Assembly (NCBI RefSeq): GCF_020217485.1
Contig: NZ_JAEKMI010000011.1
Coordinates: 62,001-126,000 of the forward strand
Source of the DNA: Mycobacterium sp. WUMAC-067
Lineage (GTDB): Bacteria; Actinomycetota; Actinomycetes; Mycobacteriales; Mycobacteriaceae
DNA: 64,000 bases
Reading direction: 5' to 3'
In this document: piece after piece, positions 17,346 through 27,420 of the stretch
How positions within the stretch are numbered: the stretch's first letter is position 1
How the letters are laid out: every line of letters starts with the position of its first letter
The notes under the pieces: model-generated
What the model was told of the DNA's origin: nothing
Database searches by the model: none
What the model saw: only the letters and a program-made list of their open reading frames with translations
Translations under genes and position numbers: made by a program

Positions 17346-18616
17346 GCGCCCACCCCGCGGCGCTCGGCGGTGTACTCGCCGATCGCGCGGCGATAGCTGG
17401 CCAGCAGCGCATCGGTGGTGTGGTCCCAGGAGAAGGTGGCCGCGTGGGCGGCGGCCGCGCGGCCCATCTCCGCGGCCTGCTCCGCCGGCCTGCGCAGCAG
17501 GCCGTCCAGCGCGGCCGCCCAGCGGTCGACGTCGTGCCCGGCGACCAGCGTGCCGGTGATCCCGTCGCGCACGGCCACCGGCAGCCCGCCGACCGCGGCC
17601 GCCGCCACCGGGGTGCCGCAGGCCTGCGCCTCGAGGGCGACCAGGCCGAACGACTCCGAATAGCTCGGCACCGCAACGACATCGGCGGCCTGGAACAACG
17701 TGGCCAGGTTCGGCCGGGACTGCGGGGGCAGGAAGGTCACCCGCGCGGTGATGCCCAGCTCGTCGGCCAGCCGGGCCAATCCGTCCGGGGAAGCCAGGCC
17801 GCTGCCCGACGGCCCGCCCGCGACCACGATCCGCGCCCCCGGCAGTTTCGCGGCGGCACGCAACACGATGTCGGGCGCCTTCAGCGGCTGGATCCGGCCG
17901 ACGAACGCCACGATGCGTTCGTCGGGCGGCAGGCCCAGCGCGGCCCGGGCGGCCCGGCGATCGCCGGGCCGGAACACGTCGAGGTCCACCCCGGGATGGA
18001 CGACGTCGATCCGCGCCGGGTCGGCGTGGTGAATCGAGATCAGTTGCCTGGCCTCGTCGTCGGTGTTGACGATCAGGCGGTCCGCCTCGTCGACCACCTG
18101 CTGCTCCCCCACCGTGCGCAGCGGCGGCTCGGGCGAGTCCCCCTCGGCCAACGCCGCGTTCTTGACCGCGGCCAGGGTGTGCGCGGTGTGCACCAGCGGC
18201 ACCGCCCAGCGGTCGCGGGCCAGCCAGCCCACCTGCCCGGACAGCCAATAGTGCGAGTGCACGATGTCGTAGTAGCCCGGCTCATGGGATGCCTCGGCGC
18301 GCAACACCCCCGCCGCGAACGCGCACAGCTGGGTGGGCAGGTCGTATTTGTCCAGCCCCTCGAACGGCCCCGCCACCACGTTGCGGACCAGCACCCCGGG
18401 CGCCACCCGCGCCACCGGCGGGTCGGCGGACGCGGTCGCCCGGGTGAAGATCTCCACCTCGATGCCCCGCCGCGCCAGGTGCAACGCGGTCTGCAGCACG
18501 TAGACGTTCATGCCGCCCGCGTCGCCGGTGCCGGGCTGGGCCAGTGGGGAGGTGTGGACCGCCAACACTGCAACGCGGCGCGGTTCGTTCAGCCGGAAAA
18601 CGTCATCGTGCCGCAC
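17342..18616 (-). CDS. mshA: D-inositol-3-phosphate glycosyltransferase MshA (mycothiol synthesis)
   Basis: A GT4 family glycosyltransferase that joins GlcNAc from UDP-GlcNAc to inositol-3-phosphate, the first step of mycothiol synthesis. Key segments are [62 protein letters not shown] and [19 protein letters not shown] (the E-x7-E motif). I use GTG at 18616 ([10 protein letters not shown]) because the M. tuberculosis protein has a similar VRHDD near its start; a GTG at 18667 is also possible. It is downstream of the ROK regulator by a short gap. Confidence 0.92.
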   Translation of the reverse strand: MRHDDVFRLNEPRRVAVLAVHTSPLAQPGTGDAGGMNVYVLQTALHLARRGIEVEIFTRATASADPPVARVAPGVLVRNVVAGPFEGLDKYDLPTQLCAFAAGVLRAEASHEPGYYDIVHSHYWLSGQVGWLARDRWAVPLVHTAHTLAAVKNAALAEGDSPEPPLRTVGEQQVVDEADRLIVNTDDEARQLISIHHADPARIDVVHPGVDLDVFRPGDRRAARAALGLPPDERIVAFVGRIQPLKAPDIVLRAAAKLPGARIVVAGGPSGSGLASPDGLARLADELGITARVTFLPPQSRPNLATLFQAADVVAVPSYSESFGLVALEAQACGTPVAAAAVGGLPVAVRDGITGTLVAGHDVDRWAAALDGLLRRPAEQAAEMGRAAAAHAATFSWDHTTDALLASYRRAIGEYTAERRGVGA

Positions 18617-18670
18617 CCTGTCATCTTTACAGGACGGCTCGCCGGCGGCCGCACCCGCGCAGGACACGCG

Positions 18671-20002
18671 TCAGGCGGGCGACTCGTCCCGGGTGACGTC
18701 GTGCAACCGGGCGTCCAGCGCCCCGGCCCGCCGCATCGCACCCAGCGGGTCGGCGTACAGCCCGGACAGCGACACGGTCCCCGCACCGGCCTCCTGCACC
18801 CGGTTACCGAAGGCGGTGACGCGGATGTCGCGCGGCCCCAACACCGAGCGTGCGGCGAACGCCGCCTCCACCTGCTCCATCGCTTCGGGGTACTCCGTGA
18901 ACGCCTGGCCACCGACCACCAGTTCGTCGGGGTTGAGCATGTCGCGCAGCAACGCCACCGCCTCGCCGAGCACCCGGCCCCGCTCGGCGAGCAGATCCTT
19001 GGCCTGCTGGTTGCCGGCGCGCGCCACCCGCAACAGGTCGGCGATGCCGGTGGCGGGCCCGTTGCCGCGGTTCGCGGGGGCGAACGGCAGGACGCGCTGC
19101 TGGCGGGCGGCGGCCACCACGGCTTCGTCGCTGACGGTGGATTCCAGCTGTCCGGTGCCGCCGAGCAGCTCGGAGTGGGCGGGCAGGCTCGCGATGGTGC
19201 CCGGCCCGCTGGACGGGCAGTGCACCCGCCCGCCGATCACCAGCGCGTAGCCCACGGTCTCGCGGGCGTAGACGTACAAGCTCGTCGGCGAGCTGGGCAG
19301 GAATCGCCGCATGCCCAGCAGCAGCTCGGCCCCGGCCATGGCGTCCACGTGCGAAGCCACCGAGACCGGCAGGCCCAGCGCGTCGGCCAGCACCTGTCCG
19401 ACCGGCGCCTGCCGCCAGCCCAGCCGCGGGTGGTCGACCTGGCCGGTGGCGCCGTCGACGGTGCCGCCGATGGCGACCCCGACCCACAGCGGCCGCCGCC
19501 GATGCCAGCGCCGCAGGTACCGCCGGGCGCTGTCGGCCAGCGACGCCAGCGCGGGCCCGGCCGGGTTGCGCGGCGTCGGGGTCTCGACGGTGTCGAGGGT
19601 GCGGCCGAACAGGTCGGTGGCGACGATGCTGGTGGTGCGCGCACCGATGTGGATGCCCAGCGTCACGAACGGCTCGTGGTTGACCTCCACCGGCACGCGC
19701 GGGCGGCCGATCGCGCCGGAGACGGCCAGGTCGGCGCGCTCCCGCAGCAGGCCGGCCTCCAGCAGGGCGATGACCTGACGGTTGACCGTCGCGATGCTCA
19801 GCGAGGTGACGCCGGCGATGACGTCACGGCCGACTGGGCCGCGCAGCCGCACGGCCCGGAAGACGGAGGCCGCCGCCGAGTCGGGGATGTGCAACGCCGG
19901 CGGCACAATTTGCCGGCGCACCACGCGGTGGCCCTTTTGGCCGGAGTGGCCGGCGATGCGACTGGGCGAAAGATGGGTATGGGTAAGGATATTGGTGGGC
20001 AC
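18671..20002 (-). CDS. ROK-family transcriptional regulator (Rv0485-like)
   Basis: A protein of 443 residues. An N-terminal winged HTH (about 45-100, with VTSLSIATVNRQVIALLEAGLL) is followed by a ROK/sugar-kinase-like domain with LGIHIGARTTSIVATDLFG and GVAIGGTVDGATG. The canonical zinc-binding Cys cluster of ROK proteins is not apparent. GTG at 20002 has AAAGGA 5 nt upstream, deciding the start. The M. tuberculosis homologue modulates expression of a pe/ppe pair and affects virulence. It precedes mshA on the same strand and is divergent from an SDR gene across a 178-bp promoter region. Confidence 0.85.
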   Translation of the reverse strand: MPTNILTHTHLSPSRIAGHSGQKGHRVVRRQIVPPALHIPDSAAASVFRAVRLRGPVGRDVIAGVTSLSIATVNRQVIALLEAGLLRERADLAVSGAIGRPRVPVEVNHEPFVTLGIHIGARTTSIVATDLFGRTLDTVETPTPRNPAGPALASLADSARRYLRRWHRRRPLWVGVAIGGTVDGATGQVDHPRLGWRQAPVGQVLADALGLPVSVASHVDAMAGAELLLGMRRFLPSSPTSLYVYARETVGYALVIGGRVHCPSSGPGTIASLPAHSELLGGTGQLESTVSDEAVVAAARQQRVLPFAPANRGNGPATGIADLLRVARAGNQQAKDLLAERGRVLGEAVALLRDMLNPDELVVGGQAFTEYPEAMEQVEAAFAARSVLGPRDIRVTAFGNRVQEAGAGTVSLSGLYADPLGAMRRAGALDARLHDVTRDESPA

Positions 20003-20180
20003 GAGCGTCCTTTGTCCGAATTTTGCTGGCCGTCTTGGCCACACCTGGCATGGGGTCAGGGGCGGCAAAGTGCGCAGCAACAACACGCACCCGCCGCGCA
20101 CAGACACGCGGCGGTTGTGATGTTGGACAGGGCGCTGTGAAGCACACGGAAAATTTAGCACGTTCACTAAGGTTGTTTCG

Positions 20181-20930
20181 ATGGTTAAAACTGGCAGGAA
20201 TGAACGCGTCGCGGTGATCACGGGAGCCAGCTCCGGGATCGGGGCGGCGACCGCCCGCACCCTGGCTGCACAGGGCTTTCACGTCGTCGTGGTGGCGCGC
20301 CGGGCGGACCGGATCCGCGACCTGGCCGAGGAGATCGGCGGCACCGCGATTGTGGCCGATGTCACAGACGACGCCGCCGTCGACGCGCTGGCGGGCAAAT
20401 TGAGCCGCGTCGACGTGCTGGTCAACAACGCCGGCGGCGCCCGCGGACTGGAACCCGTCAGCGATTCCGACCTCGAACACTGGCGGTGGATGTGGGAGAC
20501 CAACGTGATCGGCACGCTGCGCGTCACCCGCGCGTTGCTGCCGAAGCTGATCGAATCCGGAGACGGGCTGATCGTCACCGTCACTTCCGTTGCGGCGCTT
20601 GAGGTTTACGACGGCGGTGCCGGCTACACGGCGGCCAAACACGGCCAGGGCGCGCTGCACCGCACCCTGCGGGGCGAACTACTGGGCAAACCGGTGCGGC
20701 TGACCGAGATCGCCCCGGGGGCCGTCGAAACGGAATTCTCGCTGGTGCGCTTCGACGGCGACCAACAGCGCGCGGACGCCGTCTACACCGGCATCACCCC
20801 GTTGGTGGCGGCCGATGTGGCCGAAGTGATCGGATTCGTCGCCTCGCGGCCCGCCCACGTCGACTTGGACCTGATCGTGATGAAGCCGCGCGACCAGGCG
20901 TCGGCCAGCCGCTTTAACCGCCGGAGGTAG
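20181..20930 (+). CDS. Short-chain dehydrogenase/reductase (Rv0484c-like)
   Basis: A 249-residue classical SDR. The cofactor motif is [18 protein letters not shown], with NNAGG and the catalytic Ser-Tyr-Lys set in TVTSVAAL and YTAAKHGQG. An Arg pair after strand 2 (VVARRADRI) suggests NADP(H). TAAGGT at 20168-20173 lies 7 nt before the ATG, indicating a leaderless transcript. The 3' end overlaps the convergent L,D-transpeptidase by 17 bp. Substrate unknown. Confidence 0.88.
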   Translation: MVKTGRNERVAVITGASSGIGAATARTLAAQGFHVVVVARRADRIRDLAEEIGGTAIVADVTDDAAVDALAGKLSRVDVLVNNAGGARGLEPVSDSDLEHWRWMWETNVIGTLRVTRALLPKLIESGDGLIVTVTSVAALEVYDGGAGYTAAKHGQGALHRTLRGELLGKPVRLTEIAPGAVETEFSLVRFDGDQQRADAVYTGITPLVAADVAEVIGFVASRPAHVDLDLIVMKPRDQASASRFNRRR

Positions 20931-22239
20931 CCGGGCCGGTGGTGGCGGGTGTCGTCGTGGTCGGGGTGCCCGACAGGGTCGGCGCGTTGGACGGCGTCAC
21001 CGGGGCGGTGACCGGGATCTGCGTTGACGGCGGACGGGCGCTGGGCGGGGGCAACGCCGACATGGACACCCAGGTGTCCCAGTCCACGGCCCAGTCCCAG
21101 ATGTCGCCGTCGGAGTAGGACAGCTGGATCGTGCTACCGGTCACTTCGACAGGGTCGCCGTAGATCGCCGACTGGTAGTACTGCTCGGCGTCGCTCGTGG
21201 ACAGGTTGATGCAGCCGTTGGTGACGTTCGAATTGCCTTGTGCGCCAGAGCTTGCCGGGTTTGCGTGGATGAACTCGCCGTTGTTGGAGATCCGCACCGC
21301 CCAGCGTTCGTGGATGTGGTTGTAGCCCGCCGCCGGGTTGGACATGTAGAAGTCGGCGTACTTCTCGCTGACCACGTGGATGCCGTTGCGGGTGACGTTG
21401 CGCGCCTTGTCGGCCTCGCCGTAGCTGCACGGGAAATCCATGATGACGCCCTCGTCGCGGACCACCTGGATGCGGTGCGACGAGACCTCGGCCTTGACCA
21501 CCTGCCGGCGGCCGATCTGGATGTTCAGCGAGATGTCCTCGGCGCCGTACGCGCTGTCGCCGAACGGCAGGCCGTACAGCTTGGCCTCGACGTTGACCGT
21601 GGTGCCCGCGGGGTAGTACTCGCGGGTGCGCCAGTGCGCGCGGGCGCCCTGCGCCTCGTCGGGCAGCCACGCCCAGCTGCCCTCGACGGGCGGATTGGTG
21701 GTGACGGTGAGCGCCTTTTCGACGGCGGCCCTGTCGGTGATCGGGGCGTCGAACTGCAGGATGATCGGCGCCGCGACGCCCACGGTCTGGCCGTCGGCCA
21801 GCTGGAACGCCCCACCGATCTTCTTGCTGGGCGACACCGTGGTGAACTTGCCCGCGACCGGAACGGCCTTGCCGTCGTGCCCGACGGCCGAGCCGCTCCA
21901 CGTGTAGGTCATGTCATAGCCCAGGGGTTCGGAGGTCGTGTAGACGGTCCGGTCGTGGTTGAACGCGCCGGCGACGGCCTTGCCCGACGAATTCGACAGC
22001 GTGACGTGCTGGAACCACCCGTCGCTCACCTGGACGCTGACCGGGGCGATCGGCACCACGTTCTGGGTGGCGTCTGCGGGCTGGTACTTCAGCTGCAGCG
22101 AAGGCTGCTCTTTCTTCTCGGCTCGCTTCGCGGTCGTGCCACTGCATGCGGCCAGCGCATTGGGGGCGAGCACGCCGAGCCCGAGGGTCGCCAAAGCCAC
22201 GCGCCGGTTGAACGGCCGCGGGGCACGGGACGGGGTCAC
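20914..22239 (-). CDS. lprQ: L,D-transpeptidase lipoprotein (LdtMt5/LprQ-like)
   Basis: A protein of about 441 residues that makes 3-3 cross-links in peptidoglycan. The N-terminus has a basic stretch, a hydrophobic segment and a lipobox LAAC, giving a lipidated Cys near residue 32. Two immunoglobulin-like domains follow, then a YkuD catalytic domain with [20 protein letters not shown] and the active-site Cys in [11 protein letters not shown]. The C-terminal 55 residues are Pro/Thr-rich. GTG at 22239 is chosen because TATCTT lies 8 nt upstream (leaderless). The longer open frame runs into murB and is spurious. Confidence 0.9.
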   Translation of the reverse strand: MTPSRAPRPFNRRVALATLGLGVLAPNALAACSGTTAKRAEKKEQPSLQLKYQPADATQNVVPIAPVSVQVSDGWFQHVTLSNSSGKAVAGAFNHDRTVYTTSEPLGYDMTYTWSGSAVGHDGKAVPVAGKFTTVSPSKKIGGAFQLADGQTVGVAAPIILQFDAPITDRAAVEKALTVTTNPPVEGSWAWLPDEAQGARAHWRTREYYPAGTTVNVEAKLYGLPFGDSAYGAEDISLNIQIGRRQVVKAEVSSHRIQVVRDEGVIMDFPCSYGEADKARNVTRNGIHVVSEKYADFYMSNPAAGYNHIHERWAVRISNNGEFIHANPASSGAQGNSNVTNGCINLSTSDAEQYYQSAIYGDPVEVTGSTIQLSYSDGDIWDWAVDWDTWVSMSALPPPSARPPSTQIPVTAPVTPSNAPTLSGTPTTTTPATTGPATSGG

Positions 22240-22319
22240 GAAAATCAAAGATACCGGGGAAATCCGCCAACCCGCCCGCGACAAATCGGGGTCCGGCACG
22301 CGTCGGCAAAATTTTACGG

Positions 22320-23438
22320 CTACAGCCTGCACCCCAGCAGGACGGGCTCCGGGATCAGTGTGACACCAAACACAGCGCGAACGCCGTCGCGGATGACGCG
22401 GGCCAGCGCGATCACGTCGTCGGCGCTGGCGCCGCCCCGGTTGGTCAGCGCCAACGCGTGCTTGGTGGACAGCCGGCAGGGCGCTTCGCGGCCGCCCGGG
22501 CCCGGCTCCGGATAGCCCTTGGCGAAGCCGGCGCGCTCGACCAGCCAGCCGGCGGCCAGCTTGACGCCGCCGGGAGCCGGGTAGTTCGGGACGGGCCCGT
22601 CGACGGTGGCGGCCAGCCGCTCGTAGACGTCGGGGGCGACGACCGGATTGGTGAAGAACGAACCCACGCTCCAGGTGTCGTGATCGGCCGCATCGAGCAC
22701 CATGCCCTTGCGCGCCCGCAGGGCCAGCACCGCCTCGCGCACCGCCCGCGGGTCGGCACGCTCGCCGCTGCCCGCGTTCAGCGCGGCCGCCAGCTCCCCG
22801 TAGCGCAGCGGCGCGCTGCGCCCCGACGCGTCCAGCGCGAACTCCACTTCCAGTACGACAGAAGGGATTTCGAACCCGCTGGCACCCCCGCGTTTGAACA
22901 CGCTGGTGCGGTAGCCGAAGCCCAGCTCGCCGCCCGGCACCCAGCGCACCTCGCCGCTGCCACGATCGAGCACCCGGACCCGCGTGATGGTGTCGGACAC
23001 TTCCGCACCGTAGGCCCCGACGTTCTGCACCGGGGTGGCCCCGGCCGAGCCCGGGATGCCGGACAGGCATTCCAGCCCGCCGAGGCCGTGCTCGATGGCG
23101 GTGACCACGACGTCGTCCCACACCGCGCCCGCCTGGGCGCGGACCAGGTTGCCGTCGACGGTGATGCCGTCGTTGGCCAGCCGCACGGCGGGCAGGTCCG
23201 CGCACGTGTCGGAGATCACCAGGTTGGAGCCGCCGGCGAACACCAGCACCGGGCCGCCTCGTCCGGCGCGCGTCTCGGCGTCCAGGTGCCCCAGCGCGGC
23301 GACGACCTGGTCGCTGTTCGTGCACGTGACGAGGCGCCGCGCGACCGGTCCGACCCGCAGGGTCGTCAGCGGCGCCAGCGGCACCGATTCGGCCACCGAC
23401 GCGCCGGCGAACACCGAACCGGCACCGCTGGATTTCAT
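22320..23438 (-). CDS. murB: UDP-N-acetylenolpyruvoylglucosamine reductase MurB
   Basis: A 372-residue FAD enzyme of cytoplasmic peptidoglycan precursor synthesis. It has the FAD-binding half with [14 protein letters not shown] and [14 protein letters not shown], the loop [20 protein letters not shown], the catalytic Ser in SVGSFFTNP, and the C-terminal Glu in [14 protein letters not shown] at 23447-23452 (minus) lies 8 nt before the ATG. The promoter overlaps that of the divergent DUF2505 gene; only 26 bp separate the two start codons. It lies just upstream of the L,D-transpeptidase, so two peptidoglycan genes are neighbours. Confidence 0.95.
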   Translation of the reverse strand: MKSSGAGSVFAGASVAESVPLAPLTTLRVGPVARRLVTCTNSDQVVAALGHLDAETRAGRGGPVLVFAGGSNLVISDTCADLPAVRLANDGITVDGNLVRAQAGAVWDDVVVTAIEHGLGGLECLSGIPGSAGATPVQNVGAYGAEVSDTITRVRVLDRGSGEVRWVPGGELGFGYRTSVFKRGGASGFEIPSVVLEVEFALDASGRSAPLRYGELAAALNAGSGERADPRAVREAVLALRARKGMVLDAADHDTWSVGSFFTNPVVAPDVYERLAATVDGPVPNYPAPGGVKLAAGWLVERAGFAKGYPEPGPGGREAPCRLSTKHALALTNRGGASADDVIALARVIRDGVRAVFGVTLIPEPVLLGCRL

Positions 23439-23464
23439 GGCCCGTAACGGTAGCCTGACCTGCT
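23439..23464. promoter_or_regulatory. 26-bp divergent leaderless promoter pair, murB / DUF2505 gene
   Basis: Within the 26 bp between the two ATG codons, TACCGT (minus, 23447-23452) and TAGCCT (plus, 23451-23456) share a TA dinucleotide. Each sits 8 nt from its own start codon. Two RNA polymerases could not occupy both at once, so mutually exclusive expression is plausible. Confidence 0.6.
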
Positions 23465-23989
23465 ATGCCGCGTTCATTCGACTTGTCGGCCGACTACGAC
23501 GGCAGCGTTGACGAGGTGCACCGGGCCTTCACCGATGCGAACTACTGGCGGGCCAGGCTGGCCGAATCCGGGGTCGATGTCGCCACGCTGGAGTCGATGC
23601 GGGTCGGCGGGGAGTCCGGTGACGACGACACCGTCGAGGTCGTCACGCTGCAGGTGATCCGCAGCGACAAGCTGCCGGGGATGGTCACGCAGTTGCACAG
23701 CGGCGACCTGCGCATCCGGCGCGAGGAGACGTGGGGGCCGGTGACCGACGGCGCCGCGGCGGGGTCGGTCGTGGGCTCGATCGTGGGTGCGCCGGTGAAT
23801 CTGGAGGGCACCGCCGTCCTGGAGCCGATCGGAAGGACCGGCGGCACCCGGCTGACGTTTCGGGCCACCGTGCAGGTGCGTGTCCCGATCATCGGCGGCA
23901 AGTTGGAGAACATCATCGGCGCCCGCCTGGCCGAACTGATCGCCGCCGAACAGCGCTTCACCACGGAGTGGATCGCCAAAACGGCCTGA
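23465..23989 (+). CDS. DUF2505 family protein (Rv0481c-like)
   Basis: A 174-residue soluble protein. It starts with [20 protein letters not shown] and ends with [20 protein letters not shown], a pattern like the START/SRPBCC lipid-binding fold: an opening strand, a long C-terminal helix and a hydrophobic core. DUF2505 proteins have no known function; a ligand-binding role is inference. It leads a rightward group with the nitrilase and the DUF2993-like protein. Confidence 0.8.
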   Translation: MPRSFDLSADYDGSVDEVHRAFTDANYWRARLAESGVDVATLESMRVGGESGDDDTVEVVTLQVIRSDKLPGMVTQLHSGDLRIRREETWGPVTDGAAAGSVVGSIVGAPVNLEGTAVLEPIGRTGGTRLTFRATVQVRVPIIGGKLENIIGARLAELIAAEQRFTTEWIAKTA

Positions 23990-24023
23990 GCCCCCGGGGT
24001 CGTCACGCTTTAAGCTGGCCCTC

Positions 24024-24851
24024 ATGAGAATCGCCCTGGCGCAGATCCTCAGCGGCACCGACCCCGCAGCAAACCTGCAGCTGGTGCGCGAATACAGCCT
24101 TCGGGCCGCCGACGCGGGCGCGAAGCTGGTGGTGTTCCCGGAGGCCACCATGTGCCGGTTCGGCGTCCCGCTGGGCCCGGTCGCCGAGCCTGTCGACGGC
24201 CCCTGGGCCGACGGTGTGCGGCGCATCGCGGACGAATCTCAGATCACCGTCGTCGCCGGCATGTTCACCCCGGCCGGCGACGGGCGGGTGAAAAACACGC
24301 TGCTCGCGGCGGCCCCCGGCCTGCCGGGCGCCCACTACGACAAGATCCACCTCTACGACGCGTTCGGCTTCACCGAATCGCGGACGGTCGCGCCGGGACA
24401 CGAGCCGGTGGTGATCACGGTCGACGGCGTCGGGGTCGGGTTGACCGTTTGCTACGACATCCGTTTCCCGGAGCTCTACACCGAGTTGGCCCGCCGCGGC
24501 GCCCAGGTGATCGCCGTCTGCGCGTCCTGGGGCGCGGGCCCGGGCAAACTCGACCAGTGGACGCTGCTGGCCCGCGCCCGCGCGCTCGACTCGATGAGCT
24601 ACGTCGCCGCCGCCGGTCAGGCGGACCCCGGTGCCGCGCAGGCGGAATCCGGATCGGGCGCACCGACCGGGGTCGGCGGCAGCCTGGTCGTTTCGCCGCT
24701 GGGCGAGGTCATCGCGTCGGCCGGCGCGGACCCGCAGCTCGTGGTGGCCGACGTCGACGTCGACAGGGTCGCCGAGGCGCGCAAAGCCGTCGCGGTCCTC
24801 AGCAACCGCTCGGCCTTTGCTCAGATTGATAGGGCAGAATCAGTACGGTGA
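24024..24851 (+). CDS. Carbon-nitrogen hydrolase (nitrilase superfamily, Rv0480c-like)
   Basis: A 275-residue amidase-type enzyme. The catalytic Glu is in LVVFPEATMCRFG, the Lys in HYDKIHLYDAFGFTES, and the Cys in GLTVCYDIRFPELY, the full E-K-C triad. The family includes Nit/omega-amidases that clean up deaminated glutathione-like compounds. TAAGCT at 24011-24016 is 7 nt before the ATG (leaderless). The stop overlaps the next gene's GTG by 4 bp, so the two are coupled. Confidence 0.88.
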   Translation: MRIALAQILSGTDPAANLQLVREYSLRAADAGAKLVVFPEATMCRFGVPLGPVAEPVDGPWADGVRRIADESQITVVAGMFTPAGDGRVKNTLLAAAPGLPGAHYDKIHLYDAFGFTESRTVAPGHEPVVITVDGVGVGLTVCYDIRFPELYTELARRGAQVIAVCASWGAGPGKLDQWTLLARARALDSMSYVAAAGQADPGAAQAESGSGAPTGVGGSLVVSPLGEVIASAGADPQLVVADVDVDRVAEARKAVAVLSNRSAFAQIDRAESVR

Positions 24852-25903
24852 CGAACCCACAAGGACCCCCGAACCCGGACCCGTCGAAGTGGGCCCGTCC
24901 CTCCAACCAGGGACCGTTCGGCCAGCCCCCCACGGAACGGCCGACCGAGCGGATCAGCACCGGCGGCCCAGGTCAGATGCGGCCGCCACCGCCACCACCG
25001 CCGCCCACTCAGGCTCCCCCGCCGGGTCAGACCGAGCGATTCGGGACGCCCCAGCCGAACATGCAGCAACGCGGCTACCCGCCGCCGCCCACGCCGCCCA
25101 CCGGACCGACGGAGCGGCTGGCCACTCAGCCCGGCGATGACGCCACCCCGGAGAAGAAGAAGCGCCGCTTCGGCCGTGACCCTGTCTCCGTGCTGCTGAT
25201 CTTCATCATCGTGTTCGCGCTGATCATCGCCGGGCTCATCGGGGCCGAGCTGTACGTGCGCCACGTCGCGGACACCAAGGTCGCCCAAGCGGTGGCTTGC
25301 GAGGTCAAGGACCAGGCGACCGCGTCCTTCGGGGTGACGCCGCTGATGCTGTGGCAGCAGGCGACCAAGCACTACACCAACATCTCTGTGCAGACCGCCG
25401 GCAACAACATCCGCGACGCCAAGGGGATGAAGCTCTCGATCAACATCAACGACGTGCGGCTCAAGGACACGGCCAACTCGAAGGGCACCATCGGCTCACT
25501 GGACGCCACCATCAGCTGGACCAGTGACGGCATCAAGGAGTCGGTGCAGAGCGCGATCCCGGTGCTGGGCCCGTTCGTCACCAACACCGTGACCACCCGT
25601 CCCGCCGACGGCACCATCGAGCTGAAGGGCATGTTGGACAACATCACCGCCAAGCCGGTGGTGGAGGGCACCGGGCTGAAGCTGCAGATCGTCAGTTTCA
25701 ACGCGCTCGGCTTCACGATGCCCAAGGAATCCGTGCAGTCGACGCTCGACGACTTCACCTCGAACCTGACCAAGAACTACCCGCTGGGCATCCGCGCCGA
25801 CAGCGTGCAGGTCACCGACAAGGGTGTGACCAGCCACTTCTCGACGCGGAACGCCAGCATCCCCACCGGCAACAACAACGATCCCTGCTTCGCCAACCTC
25901 TGA
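24848..25903 (+). CDS. Membrane-anchored DUF2993-like protein (Rv0479c-like)
   Basis: A 351-residue protein. The N-terminal 110 residues are Pro-rich and cytosolic (with runs such as MRPPPPPPPP), followed by one transmembrane helix (about 113-137, SVLLIFIIVFALIIAGLIGA) and a periplasmic domain of repeated beta strands with LmeA/DUF2993-like features (VAQAVACEVKDQATASFGV; TIELKGMLDNITAKP). LmeA acts in lipomannan maturation, but function here is not established. It starts with a GTG overlapping the nitrilase stop, and converges with deoC. Confidence 0.75.
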   Translation: MTNPQGPPNPDPSKWARPSNQGPFGQPPTERPTERISTGGPGQMRPPPPPPPPTQAPPPGQTERFGTPQPNMQQRGYPPPPTPPTGPTERLATQPGDDATPEKKKRRFGRDPVSVLLIFIIVFALIIAGLIGAELYVRHVADTKVAQAVACEVKDQATASFGVTPLMLWQQATKHYTNISVQTAGNNIRDAKGMKLSININDVRLKDTANSKGTIGSLDATISWTSDGIKESVQSAIPVLGPFVTNTVTTRPADGTIELKGMLDNITAKPVVEGTGLKLQIVSFNALGFTMPKESVQSTLDDFTSNLTKNYPLGIRADSVQVTDKGVTSHFSTRNASIPTGNNNDPCFANL

Positions 25904-25907
25904 CGGT

Positions 25908-26594
25908 TCAGTCCCTTCGGCCGAGCCCGTCGAGCACTGTCCGGGTGCCCGAGAGGCCCAGCCGGGTCGCGCCGGCATCCAGCATCGCGAGCGCGTCCGC
26001 GGCGGTGCGGATGCCGCCGCTGGCCTTCACGCCCAGCCGGCCACCGACCGTGTCGGCCATCAGGGCGACCGCCCGCACAGAGGCGCCCCCGGTCGGGTGA
26101 AACCCGGTCGAGGTCTTGACGAAGTCGGCGCCGGCGTCTTCGGCGGCGCGGCACACCTGCGTCAGCGTGCGCTCGTCGGCCATCGCCAGCAACGCTGACG
26201 ATTCCACGATCACCTTGAGCACGGCGCCGCCGACGGCGTTCCGCACGGCCGCGATGTCGGAGCGCACCGCGTCGACGTCGCCCGCCAGCGCCGCGCCGAC
26301 GTCGATGACCAGGTCGACTTCGCAGGCGCCGGACGCCACGGCCAGGGCGGCCTCGTGGGCCTTGACCGCCGAAACATGCTTGCCCGACGGAAATCCCGCC
26401 ACGCTGGCCACCCGCACGCCGGGGACGGCGTGCACCGCGACGGGAACCATGGGCGGCGAGACGCAGACCGCGTACACGCCCAGTTCGGCCGCCTCGGCGA
26501 CCAGGGCGGTCACGTCGGCGGCGGTGGCTTCGGGTTTGAGCAGGGTGTGGTCGACGTAGGCCGCCAACTGTGCCCGGGTGGGGTGGCTGATCAT
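25908..26594 (-). CDS. deoC: Deoxyribose-phosphate aldolase
   Basis: A 228-residue class I aldolase that cleaves 2-deoxyribose-5-phosphate to glyceraldehyde-3-phosphate and acetaldehyde. Features are [43 protein letters not shown] and the proton-relay Lys in [11 protein letters not shown]; the Schiff-base Lys is in the FVKTSTGF strand. ATG at 26594 overlaps the stop of the upstream secreted-protein gene by 4 bp. The upstream reading frame beyond this ATG is a shadow. Confidence 0.93.
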   Translation of the reverse strand: MISHPTRAQLAAYVDHTLLKPEATAADVTALVAEAAELGVYAVCVSPPMVPVAVHAVPGVRVASVAGFPSGKHVSAVKAHEAALAVASGACEVDLVIDVGAALAGDVDAVRSDIAAVRNAVGGAVLKVIVESSALLAMADERTLTQVCRAAEDAGADFVKTSTGFHPTGGASVRAVALMADTVGGRLGVKASGGIRTAADALAMLDAGATRLGLSGTRTVLDGLGRRD

Positions 26595-27040
26595 CCGAAC
26601 GATTCTTCCCGACCGCCCGGATTGCAGTCGGAGGCAACCATTTCCGCGTCGTCGACGACCGGGCGCCACGGCTCCAGGTTCCAGCTGGTCTTGCCGGGCC
26701 GAGCCAGTTCGGCGAACTGCCAGTGGCACAGGAACTGGGCCTGCATCCCGGGAGTGTCGGCACCGGGCGCCAGGGCGAGCACCTCGGCCCAGGCCTCGTC
26801 GGCCCACGCCGGGGACGCGGGGGTGCGGGAGGCGGCCCGGCCGGCCGCCGACGGGAAGACCCGCAGGCTGCTGCGGCCCTGCCACTGCGCCCACTCGGTG
26901 CGCTCGACAAAGGGCGGCGACAGCGCGGGCGGGTTCGGCCCCCCGGTGCCGGGGTCGGGATCGGGCGCGGCGATCGCGTGCGGTGTCGGGCAGCACACGG
27001 CGACGAGCGCGGCGGTCGCCGCCGTCAGCAGCACCCTCAT
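26591..27040 (-). CDS. Secreted DUF2599-like protein (Rv0477-like)
   Basis: A 149-residue protein with a signal peptide ([17 protein letters not shown], cleavage likely after HAIAA), a Pro-rich spacer, then a compact domain with [40 protein letters not shown] and a terminal Cys (SDCNPGG). The two Cys residues in the mature domain could form a disulfide. ATG at 27040 is the first codon giving a proper signal peptide. It is coupled to deoC by a 4-bp overlap. Function unknown. Confidence 0.8.
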   Translation of the reverse strand: MRVLLTAATAALVAVCCPTPHAIAAPDPDPGTGGPNPPALSPPFVERTEWAQWQGRSSLRVFPSAAGRAASRTPASPAWADEAWAEVLALAPGADTPGMQAQFLCHWQFAELARPGKTSWNLEPWRPVVDDAEMVASDCNPGGREESFG

Positions 27041-27044
27041 CGCG

Positions 27045-27332
27045 CTAGCGCGACTTGCCCTGTATTTCCAGGAGTTTGGGCCGCACGTCGACCAGGTAGA
27101 CACCGGCCGCGCAGGCCGCGATCGCCATGCCGAGCACGCCGAAGACGAAGCCCAGGATCGATGTCAGGGCGACGGCGCCGGCGAGGATCAGCAACCACAC
27201 GGGCTTGGTCAGCTTGTCGGCGGCGGTATAGGCGTCGGGTCGCTGCAGCGCGGCATGCACGAACGCGTAGATCGCCGTGACCAAGACGGCGATCTGCAAA
27301 ACCAGCATGACGGTACCCACGAGGTGGTTCAC
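27045..27332 (-). CDS. Small DUF2516-type membrane protein (Rv0476-like)
   Basis: About 95 residues with three hydrophobic segments: [40 protein letters not shown] and [14 protein letters not shown], then a basic tail (IQGKSR). TACGCT lies 7 nt before GTG at 27332 (leaderless). The M. tuberculosis protein may be annotated from the Met at 27311. The next gene starts 4 bp after its stop. Function unknown; conserved beside hbhA. Confidence 0.75.
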   Translation of the reverse strand: MNHLVGTVMLVLQIAVLVTAIYAFVHAALQRPDAYTAADKLTKPVWLLILAGAVALTSILGFVFGVLGMAIAACAAGVYLVDVRPKLLEIQGKSR

Positions 27333-27369
27333 GCCTTCAAGCGTAGGCGGGCACCGTCGAAAACGTCGA

Positions 27370-27397
27370 CTCCGAGTCACCCGGAGGCGACTCGGAG
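27370..27397. terminator. Hairpin downstream of hbhA
   Basis: A 9-bp stem, CTCCGAGTC with GACTCGGAG, encloses a 10-nt loop between the hbhA stop and the DUF2516 gene. It lacks a T-tract, so it is a likely actinobacterial-type terminator or attenuator that would reduce read-through. Confidence 0.5.
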
Positions 27398-27420
27398 CCG
27401 AACGTCGTGCGAGTGTCGTA

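Noticed and set aside
17264..20140. 958-residue open frame antisense to mshA and the ROK regulator
   Set aside because: Composition is Arg/His/Gln-rich shadow sequence typical of high-GC antisense frames, and the opposite strand holds clear genes with motifs.
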